A DNA stretch of 64,000 nucleotides, taken from the NCBI GenBank assembly GCA_037974335.1, contig CM075760.1:40836603-40900602 (forward strand), given 5' to 3'. The DNA is from Prionace glauca (Eukaryota > Chordata > Chondrichthyes > Carcharhiniformes > Carcharhinidae). Positions 55,690-64,000 of this stretch are shown here, one piece after another. The notes under the pieces are model-generated. The model worked only from the letters and a program-made list of their open reading frames with translations. It was not told the DNA's origin and ran no database searches. Position 1 is the stretch's first letter; every line of letters begins with the position of its first letter. The translations under genes and the position numbers were made by a program.

Positions 55690-56579
55690 CCAACTTGGTG
55701 ACGATCGTAATCTTATCCCGAGGACGGTGCGGACTGTCAGGGTGCATCACCTACTACCTGATCGCGATAGCATTGACTGATTTCCTTGTCATCATCAGTG
55801 CCGTCATCCTCAACCGGATTGGCCGCATTTACTTTCAGAACAGCGTCCTGTCTACCACTCCCGCATGTACAGTCACCAATCTGCTGGTCTATTTCACCCG
55901 GGATGCATCTGTCTGGTTGACAGTGGTTTTTACTATCGACCGTTTTGTGGCCATCTGCTGCCAGAACCTGAAGACCAGATACTGCACCGAGAAAAAAGCA
56001 TTGCTGGTTATAGGAATAGTCTGTGTCCTGAGCTGTGTCAGGAATGTCCCTTTCTATTTCTCTTACCAGCCCCTGTACATTCTGGACGGAGTGCCCTGGT
56101 TCTGTGCTTTTAAGCCCAGTTATTACACGCTGCCCGCCTGGCAGGCATTTAGTTGGCTGGACAACGTCTTAACCCCATTGCTCCCGTTCCGCCTCATCCT
56201 GCTTCTTAATGCTCAAACCGTAAAACACATCTTAGTGGCCAGCAGAGCTCGCAGGAGACTCCGGGACACGGAGGGTCACGGGGACCCAGTGATGGCCAAC
56301 CGCTAGAGGTCCATCATCCTGCTGTTCGCCATCGCCCTCAGCTTCCTCCTCCTCTGGGTCACCTATGTCATATACTTCCTCTATGTGTGGATTACAGGTC
56401 TGGGCTACCGCACCAGCCTGGATTTCAAAGACCCACGGTACATATTTCAGGAAACAGCAAACATGCTCCAGCTAGTCAGTTCCTGCAACAACGTCTTCAT
56501 CTACGCAGTCGCTCAGACCAAGTTCCGAGAGGACCTGAAGAAGGTTCTACTGAGCCCCTTCACCAAGCTCACTGGCTAA
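55690..56579 (+). pseudogene. GPR139-like GPCR copy 3, exon 2, one in-frame stop
   Basis: Seven-TM receptor: NLVTIVILSRGRCGLSGCIT, IALTDFLVIISAVILNR, FTIDRFVAICCQNLKTRYCT, LPFRLILLLNAQTVKHILVA, SRARRRLRDTEGHGD. At 56304-56306 a TAG follows VMANR, where the family has a second arginine-type residue. The same frame then continues without further defect: RSIILLFAIALSFLLLWVTY, SSCNNVFIYAVAQTKFREDL, to TAA at 56579. A single nonsense change in the third intracellular loop would remove TM6 and TM7. It could be a young pseudogene, a polymorphism or a base-call error. Less than half identical to copies 1 and 2, so a separate subfamily. Confidence 0.85.
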
Positions 56580-56599
56580 AACACACATCGGCACGTGGT

Positions 56600-57080
56600 T
56601 GGGTTTCATCAATTTAGACCAATGTGTACTCCGTCTGTCTGAAATCAGACACTATTGGGCTTTAGATACAGGACTTAGCAGATGTAAACGCCATAATACA
56701 GTTCTCACTTTTCAAGTGTTCATCCAAATGCTTCTTAAATGTGAGTGTTCTTTCCCCTGCCATACTTTCGGCTGTGAGTTCCCGATTCCCACCGCCATCT
56801 AGGTTAACGAGTTTTTTTTTGCAAGTCCCCTTTCAATATCATGTTCCTATCCTTAAATCTATGCCCCTGGTTATTGACAAATTTACTAAGCAGAATGGTT
56901 ATTCTCATCTGGATGATCTATATCCCTCATAGTTTGGTACAAATCAGTGCGTTTCCCCTCATCCTTCTCCACATTAAGGTAAATAGCCCCAGCCTATCCA
57001 GCCTCTTTTCATCGCTGCAAACTTCACCCCAGGCTGCATCCCGTTCAATTCACTTAATATCCTTTCTAATACAACAATAT
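56600..57080 (-). mobile_element. Old CR1-like LINE 3' fragment, minus
   Basis: aaatgcttcttaaatgtgag, caatatcatgttcctatcct, atctatgcccctggttattg, ccagcctatccagcctcttt: the reverse of a CR1 C-terminal RT and 3' region. Highly diverged, no frame. Confidence 0.65.
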
Positions 57081-57489
57081 CTGTATGTGGAGTGAACTGA
57101 ACCCTCGAATGCGTACTGAATCGAAACTATTCTCCTTGTTAAAGTAGTTTGGCACCAGTATCATCCGAATGAATCTGCACATGGTTCACGAACCGTGGCA
57201 TCATGGGAGTTTTATACAGCACCAGCATAATTCCTGAGCTCGTCTCATCAATGCTTCTGGTAATAAAGGCAAGTACACCATGTGAACTCTTAACTACATC
57301 ATCTGTCCTGCGCTTTGCAACGTATCACTGCCTTTCACTATCTGTGTTTGTTCTCAGCCTGTTGCCCCTGTGACATTTCCAGTTCGGAAGCAAAACCACA
57401 AATTCTCACTCCACTGATGCTGACAGAATTGCTTTCCACCAGGAAGCAATTCAGGATTGTTTACAAAGACATTATTTGTTAATATATCG

Positions 57490-58215
57490 AAACCAGCCTG
57501 CAAACCTGCAAGGGGTGAACACGAATCACTAACGCACCAAAATGGTAGGGCGTTTAGGAAAATTACAAAATATCGAGATGTAGGGGTACAAAGTCAGAGC
57601 TCAATGAAAGTGGAGTTACAGGTGGAGATGATGGTGAAGAAGGCATTCGACATGCTTAGTTTCATTGGTGTGAACATTGAATGCAGGGGTTGTACTAGAC
57701 GTTGGAATACTGTGTACAGCCCTGGTCACTCTATTATAGAAAGGATATTATTAAACAAGAAAGAGTGCAGAAAAGATTTACGAATGTGCTCACGGGACTT
57801 GATGGTTTGAGTTATAAGAAGTGGTTGGATAGATTGGTTATTTTCTGGAGCGCAGGAGGCTGAGGGGTTATCTTATAGAGGTTCATGTAATAATATGGAG
57901 CATAGTTCAGCTTAGATAGTGCATATCTTTTTCCAACTGCATTGGTGTCTAAATCTAGAGGGCATAGGTTTAACGTGAGTAGGGAAAGATTTAAAAGAGT
58001 CCAGAGGCACTTTTTTTCGCACAAAGGGTCGTGAATGTCTGGAACAAGTTGCCAGAGCTAGTGGTACAGGCGGGTATAATTTTGTCTTAAAAAAAAACGC
58101 CAGCTATCGAGGAATATGAGCCAAACTCAGGCAATAGGTACCATTTTAGTTGTTTAAAAAGGGAGGCATAGATATGTCGGGCCGAATGGCCTGTTTCAAT
58201 GCTGTAAAACTCTGT
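57490..58215 (+). mobile_element. Decayed CR1-like LINE, plus
   Basis: gatgtaggggtacaaagtca, aaggcattcgacatgcttag, ggagcgcaggaggctgaggg, ttttttcgcacaaagggtcg and tail cgggccgaatggcctgtttc, aatgctgtaaaactctgtga. C-terminal RT and 3' end, many indels. Confidence 0.75.
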
Positions 58216-59031
58216 GAGTGATTGACTCTGTTTCATCTTCCTGATTCTCCCAGATACTGATTACAGATGAGTCAGCCTCGGATTTAAATGGATGAAGGAG
58301 ATATCATTATGCTGGGTTGTAAAATGCGATTGGCTGAGTAACTTGTCAGGAATTATGATTGCTGTATCTTTGCTGAACTTAACTGATTTTTAAACTAACA
58401 TGAGGCGGGAATGATCGATAAGAAAATCTATAATTGATCTGTTATTGATTGTACACGTTAGATTCATTGGAAAGTTCTGCGCTCTGTTCCAGAGCCACTT
58501 AACCCTTTCTGTCATCTCCCAGAAGCTGTTTGTTGTGTTTTTGTTTTAAATAAATATTACGTCTTTATACAGAGATATCTGCCTCGTGAGTTTATATTCT
58601 CTGTAGTTAAAGACAGTATTGGTCACCTCAAATTATCCCATAACACTAGCCGTAATTTGGAAATGTGTAATTTATTATGTTCTTATGTGAAATCCGCCTC
58701 GATCTCTTGGTTGAACCTGATGGTTTGCACCTCTGTTCTGCCTGTGTTCTCTATCTAGCTTGTGGTATACCTGACTTGTAAGTATTGCATCAGACGATGT
58801 TTAGAGAAACTCACTCTGTTAACCCACGCTGTTGCGACTCTGATAGTGTTTTTAAGGGGCAGGGAAAGGAAACTATTTCCTCCCAAACACGAACCCCCAT
58901 TGGTCGCGGATGAAGCAGAACCTTTACTGTTTAGAATTACCTGAAACTCGGTCAGTGACAGATCAGTTTATGAGTGAAATCATCGGTGTCTCCGCCTTCT
59001 TCACTCATTCTGTCTCTGGATTTTATCTAAG
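58216..59031. other. Flank of IgM copy 2, part of the inverted duplication
   Basis: From about 58560 this matches, inverted, the sequence after IgM copy 1 (22450-22830), for example the region around tttttaaggggcagggaaag. No exon recognised. Confidence 0.5.
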
Positions 59032-59275
59032 TAAAAAGTCTGACAACATCAGGTTTTAGTCCAACCGATTTATTTGATAATATTCTCACAAGCTTTCGAG
59101 GGGGCAGCCTCTTCGTCTGGTGAATGGAGAGTTCTCTCTCCATTCACCTGACGAAGAGGCTGCCCCCTCGAAAGCTTGTGAGAATATTATCAAATAAATC
59201 GGTTGGACTAAAACCTGGTGTTGTCAGACTTTTTACTGTGTTCACGCCAGTCCAACGCCGGCATACCCACATCAC
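59032..59275 (+). mobile_element. Penelope-derived hairpin, near-perfect palindrome
   Basis: Arms of about 100 bp (59032-59131 and 59136-59235) with a 4-base loop ttct; only a few mismatches between arms. An asymmetric tail follows (ttcacgccagtccaacgccg, gcatacccacatcac). Flanked by the perfect 13-bp duplication gattttatctaag (59019-59031 and 59276-59288). The corresponding site in IgM copy 1 (tttatgataaaatccagag near 22430-22450) is empty. Confidence 0.9.
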
Positions 59276-59288
59276 GATTTTATCTAAG

Positions 59289-59965
59289 ACAGGCAGAGAT
59301 GAAGATGTATTTACACGGATTGGCCACGGGGTGGCGCAGAGACTCTTTCACTGAACGGCCTTGAGTTCAACCACATCCCAGACATGACCGGGGGAACATT
59401 CCTGTCTGGGAAAAGGGGGAAACCCTATAATAGGGAAAATGGGGCGGAGGTGATGGGTTCGGAGAACAGAATGAAGCCAAGCCAGAGATGGTTAAAGTTT
59501 AATTCAATATTTATTTCAAAAATTCAGAGAATATTTTACAGCAAAATTATTTTTTTAAGACACGGAAGTGAACACAGCGATCGAGCTTCACATTGAGAAC
59601 AGAACACATGCACAGAGAATCCGTCAATATTTGTACATCTGTTCCATACACCAGAAAGGGAAAACAGGACATTAATAGAATGAGGAATTAACAAAGGTGA
59701 ATAAGGAATTAGAAACGTTCTTATTTATCCATGAAATTTAAATACGGGAAAACTATTAATCACAATTAAATTTATAAGAAAAATGTGTCGTATATTTCAC
59801 ACTGAAAATTGAAATAAGGTCTATGATTGCTTCAGTTTCAGATTCAGAATGATAAACTGTAAGAATTTTACTGATAGAGTCACCAAGAGGAGATATTGTA
59901 CATGAGCCACACAGAGATCTTGATAATCAGCTGAGGGGAATCTGCAGCGTCCAAAATTCAACCCA
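59289..59965 (-). other. 3' UTR of membrane IgM copy 2 and flank
   Basis: Minus-strand 3' UTR following M2. A minus AATAAA (plus tttatt near 59511-59516) is a candidate poly(A) signal. Sequence is the inverted counterpart of 21751-22440. Confidence 0.6.
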
Positions 59966-59974
59966 TCATTTGAT
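59966..59974 (-). CDS. IgM membrane exon M2 (copy 2)
   Basis: Minus strand: acceptor tttattttacag then ATC AAA TGA, giving the I-K end of the K-I-K cytoplasmic tail. Intron from M1 is 140 bp. Confidence 0.85.
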   Translation of the reverse strand: MK

Positions 59975-60114
59975 CTGTAAAATAAAGATACAATATTGAA
60001 GCATTTGTTTATGATGTGGGACATTAATGTTAGAGTTTTTAATCAGTGAAACATTGAGAGATTTTTCAAATCCATTCTGCCAGTTTGAAATGTGAATGAA
60101 TTGAATCATCTCAC

Positions 60115-60242
60115 CTTCACCAGAGTGACGGCAGTACTGTAGAAAATGCTCAGGAAGAACAGGACGATGAATGTGGAAGCGGTTGTCCAGATGTTGCTGT
60201 TATCATCCTCATTGTCTTCAATCCAGATGCGGTCGGTGAGGT
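60115..60242 (-). CDS. IgM heavy-chain membrane exon M1 (copy 2)
   Basis: Minus strand, acceptor ccgcccctag, then (G)[47 protein letters not shown] and TLVK, donor gtgaga. It differs from copy 1 at one early residue (DL for DP). It is joined in phase 1 to the cryptic donor inside the C4 exon (63905/63906), about 3.66 kb upstream on this strand. The polar residues and the conserved TM face are those through which membrane IgM pairs with its signalling partner. Confidence 0.92.
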
Positions 60243-60647
60243 CTAGGGGCGGAGACCAGAAATTGAAATTAAATTACTTTATTTATCCAGGGATTTTTTT
60301 TCTTTTCCCTGTTCTCCTTCATAAACTGTTAATGTATTCTCTGTATATTTTTCAATGTCTATCTACTCTTACATTCAGGACACTCAGTAACCAATCTCCG
60401 TACCAATGTTCACACTTGATCGTTATGTACATTCCTTGGACAGTCCATGCCAGAAAGCACTGAAGATGTTTTCTTGAGTATCAGTTCATTTTTGATCAAT
60501 TTGGCAGTATCCCTCATTGAAGAATATTATGACTGATATGGAGGAACGTTCACTGATCAATGATTGTTTCCAAAGATGGTGACTGACATGTAAACTGTGA
60601 TTGTTGCTGTTTAAGAGCCGGGATGTAATTTCTGATCTCTTATTTAT
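60243..60647 (-). other. C4-M1 intron, M1-proximal part
   Basis: The first about 50 bp matches the copy-1 flank (aattacttta to 60290). Beyond that nothing is recognised. Confidence 0.5.
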
Positions 60648-61466
60648 GGTTGGAATTGTGAGGTGGTCCACTTTGGTAGGAAGAATGGTAGGAAGGACTA
60701 TTACTTACGGGGCGAAAAACTGCAGCAGGCGACGGTGCAGAGGGACCTTGTGCATGAGTCGCAAAAACCCAGCTTGCAGGTGCAGCAGGTGGTCAGGAAG
60801 GCGAATGGGATGCTGGCCTTCATAGCGAGGGGGATTGAATATAAAAGTAGTGAAGTCTTGCTACAGCTGTATACGGCATTGGTGAGGCCGCAGCTGGAGT
60901 ACTGTGTGCAGTTTTGGGCGCCGCACCTGCGCAAGGATATTTTGGCCCTGGAGGGAGTGCAGAGGAGGTTTACTAGGCTGATACCGGAGTTGAGGGGATT
61001 GAGCTATGAGGAGAGGCTGAATAAACTAGGCTTGTACTCGTTAGAGTTTAGAAGAATGAGGGGAGATCTTATTGAGACATATAAGATGATGAATGGGATG
61101 GATAGGATAGAGGTGGAGAGAATCTTCCCGCTCAAAAAAGACAGTAGGACTAGGGGGCACAGCCTCAAGATAAAGGGGGGGGCGGTTTAGAACAGAGATG
61201 AGGAGGAACTTCTTCACTCAAAGGGTGGTGAATCTCTGGAATTCTCTGCCCGTTGAAGTAGTGGAGGCTGCCTCGCTAAATATTTTGAAGAAGCGCGTTG
61301 ATGGTTTTTTGATAAGAGAGGGGATTAAGGGTTATGGGGAGAGGGCGAGAAGGTGGAACTGAGCCACGACAGATCAGCCATGATCTTATTGAATGGCGGG
61401 GCAGGCTCGAAGGGCTAGATGGCCCACTCCTGCTCCTATTTCTTATGTTCTTATGTTGTTATGTAA
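60648..61466 (+). mobile_element. A-type LINE 3' fragment inside the IgM intron
   Basis: Starts at ggttggaattgtgaggtggt, matching GKCEVVHFG of the A-type RT. Frame 60663-61190 carries YYLRGEKLQQATVQRDL, LEYCVQFWAPHLRKDILALE and LEFRRMRGDLIETYKMMNGM. It has a short in-frame deletion (GVLV lost near 60750), a frameshift near 61187, and ends tcctatttcttatgttctta. Opposite in orientation to the IgM gene. Very similar to 30696-34026. Confidence 0.9.
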
Positions 61467-62254
61467 GTAGATCACTAGCTTAATTTAGTTTTTCCACGTG
61501 TTTTTGGTGCAATGTACATTGGGCGTGTTGTCGGTAGATATGTCCATTAAAATTCATGTTTAAATTTTACTTTCATCATTTACCTTATTTAAGATTTTAC
61601 ATTTGTGTGCGTGTGCATGATCATCTCGTGCTCTGCATTAATCTTTGGCTCTGAGTTAATACATGTACAAGAGCGTTAATGTACGCATTCATTCCCCTGT
61701 ATTTGTTGATTTGTGTAGTTGTGTGTCTACATCTGAGTGTATATTTCATTTTTTCTGGTATTGTGTGTGAATGACTCTATTATTGTGTTAAGTCCATGTA
61801 TAATTATTAATGCCACTCTTAATCGGTGCACATGTGCCTCTTTCTATTACTATGTCTTAATTTCTGTCATTCTAGTAATGTTTGTTTCCCTTTCTGTGTG
61901 CGTCAGTTTTCCCATTTGTTTGTGTGTACTTGTTAACATGTATGTATGTATATACGTGTTGATAGTTCTTCATAACGATATCTTGATTCGTGTTTGTGTT
62001 TCGATATGTAGTAATGTGTGCTATGGTATTCTGTTCTGTTTGAGCATGTTAATGTTTGTGTCCACATGTTTGCGTGCAAATGTTTTGCTGTCCATTCATC
62101 TATATGCAGCCTGCTTCTTTGTTTATATGCATTTCCATATATATCTGTTAATGTACATAACATTGTCTGTGTCTTTATGTATATCCCTGTCAGGGTGAAT
62201 GTGTGCTAATATATATACTTACTTGAGTATATGTATGTGTTTGTGCATTTATGT
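61467..62254. repeat. TG/AT-rich low-complexity stretch in the IgM intron
   Basis: Degenerate tgtgtgt, atgtatgtat and gtgtttgtg runs. The 153-codon frame at 61737-62198 is compositional (rich in V, C, I, S, Y) and not considered a gene. Confidence 0.7.
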
Positions 62255-62442
62255 GGGTCTAAAGATGTGCGGGTTAGGTTCATTGGCTATGCTAAAATTG
62301 CCCCTTAGTATCCTGGGATGTGTAGGTTAGAGGGATTAGCAGGTAAAATAGGTAGGGATATGTGGATAGGGTCTGGGTGGGATTTTGTTCGGTGCAGACT
62401 CGATGGGCCGAAGGGCCTGTTTCTGCACTGTAGGGTTCTATG
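62255..62442 (+). mobile_element. SINE 3' half, plus, 5'-truncated
   Basis: aaagatgtgcgggttaggtt, cattggctatgctaaaattg, ccccttagtatcctgggatg, tail gggccgaagggcctgtttct...ctgtagggttctatgg. Identical architecture to the 3' half of 50234-50575; the tRNA-like head is missing. Confidence 0.88.
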
Positions 62443-63800
62443 GATAATACATGCACATGTATCTATCTGTCGATGCATGTATGTGTTTGTGTCTGGGTCT
62501 GTGTACCGATACAGTGAAGTGTATGAACTTGTGTGTTTTATGTGTATTTATGTGAGTGCTTTTGGAAATATTTGATTGTGTGCGTATGTTGTTGTTTTAG
62601 TGCCTGTTTGTACAAGTTTGAATCGACACATTCGTGTGTGTGTGTGTATGTACGGCTACACCTGTATTTCTAATTGTGATAGTTTTGTGTAGTATTGTCA
62701 GTGTGTATATGTTTTAACTGTTGCGTCAAGTTTTACCGGCAATTGTTAACTGAACGTGATCCAAACAATCCGAATAATGGAGCATATTTTCAGGCTTTGC
62801 TGTTTAAAAGTCTTTTATGTGAGTGGCACGGTGATATCAGGAGAGTAAATGAAATAATTCATTGATGCATCTCAGAATCATCAGGGACAGAATAGTGACA
62901 ACTGGGGAGGATTATATTACTTGTTTAAATTTGTATTATGGGAAATCAATGTCAGCACATGATTAACAGGAACAAGCATGTTGAAACATTTTTGAATTAT
63001 GTTGCATAAATATATATGCATATGTTAGTTTATGTGTATTATATACTTCAATGATACTTTGATAATGAGAATGATACTTCAAAATCTGGAGCAAAAAAAA
63101 ACGGAAGCTAATTTATACTGATGACAACTGACTCCTGATTAGAGAGCCGTTCCCTTCCAAACACGCGAGTTAGGGAGAAGGAGGGCAGTGAGCTCATAGT
63201 TTCCCTCTCTCTACCCTGTGATGCAATGCCCCTGATGGTTCTAACCACTGAGGGGGTGGAGATGCAATGGACTAAATAATGACATTCCTCCTCTTTTCAT
63301 TGAGGAAGTTGTGGTATAGGGGTTAGTTATTGATCCTCCCCTCTCTTTGTTGGATGAGTAGGAATCCAGAATGTTAACAATTTCACTCTCCCTCAATCTG
63401 ATGGGGGATTATTTCTCTATGTTTATGTGTGACCCTTACTTCTGTTCAGTGGGTGTGATGCAGCAGCTTACAGCTGACATGAAAGGGTAAAGGCATGGAC
63501 AATGAGAGAAACAGGAACTCCGAGATCTAAATATTCAGAATGTTTGACGCAAATGTTGAAATTGTCGGATTTTTCCTCAGGGAGGAAAGTCGGTGAAGAC
63601 ATTTTGGAGAATCCTGTAATAAATGTGCTCTACTCTGTCTCTAAGACAGGATGGATCTGAGCTGGGAGCATTGGTTCAACAAGACTTCGGTCTGAGGCCT
63701 GAAAATACCTGACTCAAGCCAAAAAATATCTACTGGAAGGAAAACTGAAAAGCAATCAATGAAGCGATTGGGTATTTCATTTATCGTTAGAGGAAAATGA
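62443..63800. other. Rest of IgM C4-M1 intron; nothing recognised
   Basis: TG-rich start, then A+T-rich unique-looking sequence. No exon or repeat identified. Confidence 0.45.
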
Positions 63801-63801
63801 T

Positions 63802-63816
63802 TTTATTCTTTTTATT
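63802..63816 (-). promoter_or_regulatory. Poly(A) signals of secreted IgM
   Basis: Two minus-strand AATAAA hexamers (plus tttatt at 63802-63807 and 63811-63816), 28 to 42 bases after the secretory stop. They would serve the secreted mRNA and compete with splicing to M1. Confidence 0.75.
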
Positions 63817-63843
63817 GTAGTTTTTAATGTAACCGGGTGATTC

Positions 63844-64000
63844 TCATTGACATGAATTAACAGTGTCCATCAGTGCAAGGGAAATGTTCACAAAACTGGG
63901 TTTACCGCTGGATTTGTCAACTGTTCTGTTGATGATCTTCAAGGGGATGGCTTCATGTCCCACCACACAGGAGTAAGAAGCGCCGCTGGACCATTCCTCT
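63844..64000 (-). CDS. IgM heavy chain, end of C4 domain with secretory tailpiece (partial)
   Basis: Minus strand, running off the window's right edge: [20 protein letters not shown] with the domain's second cysteine, [13 protein letters not shown], then tailpiece [18 protein letters not shown] and TGA. The tailpiece has the N-glycosylation site NIS and the penultimate-region cysteine used for IgM polymerisation. The sequence AGCGGTAAAC inside DKSSGKP is the conserved cryptic donor (exon base 63906, donor gtaaac from 63905) used to splice to M1 for the membrane form; it gives SS(D)LTDRIW in frame. Strong identification as mu; earlier C domains and VDJ lie beyond 64000. Confidence 0.95.
   Translation of the reverse strand, partial: EEWSSGASYSCVVGHEAIPLKIINRTVDKSSGKPSFVNISLALMDTVNSCQ

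Noticed and set aside
61737-62198. 153-codon hydrophobic frame
   Set aside because: Lies in TG/AT low-complexity intron sequence; composition explains the frame.

Overview
The window is vertebrate nuclear DNA, almost certainly from a cartilaginous fish (shark or close relative). The evidence is immunoglobulin mu-chain membrane and secretory exons, a T-cell-receptor-type V segment with a 23-bp recombination signal, expanded intron-split GPR139-like receptors, tRNA-headed SINEs of the elasmobranch type, and very many CR1-like LINEs. Host coding sequence is sparse and exon-sized; most long open frames are LINE reverse transcriptases.

Layout. 0-2.2 kb: an 84-bp minisatellite and a segment repeated at 34.3-34.9 kb. 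2.9-6.1 kb: decayed minus-strand LINE with a SINE inside. 6.2-13.7 kb (minus strand): a Ty3/Gypsy remnant, a SINE carrying a Penelope hairpin, a pyrimidine-rich tract, and a two-exon GPR139-like receptor whose intron holds a 1.08-kb tandem duplication. 14.5-20.1 kb: nested LINEs, one with an unbroken RT frame. 21.5-22.2 kb: two IgM membrane exons on the plus strand with no C-domain exons in the window. 24.6-34.3 kb: an inverted, decayed duplicate of the 6-13.7 kb receptor/Gypsy segment, later invaded by a Penelope element and a 3.3-kb LINE. 35-38.4 kb: tRNA-rich (Phe and Leu intact, Glu degraded). 42.4-43.6 kb: TCR alpha/delta-like V gene. 44.6-53.3 kb: a four-deep LINE/SINE nest. 54.4-56.6 kb: a third receptor with one in-frame stop. 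59.5-64 kb: minus-strand IgM end (C4 secretory exon, M1, M2), an inverted duplicate of the 21.5-kb copy.

How it fits together. The Ig and TCR pieces look like part of an IgM cluster lying next to, or mixed with, TCR alpha/delta V genes, a linkage known in sharks. Two inverted segmental duplications (receptor segment and IgM tail segment) supply matched filled and empty sites. These let several insertions be ordered and show two mobilisation signatures: about 5-bp target duplications for the CR1-like LINEs and their SINEs, and 11-14-bp duplications for Penelope-derived hairpins. All calls come from reading the sequence; no database search was run.
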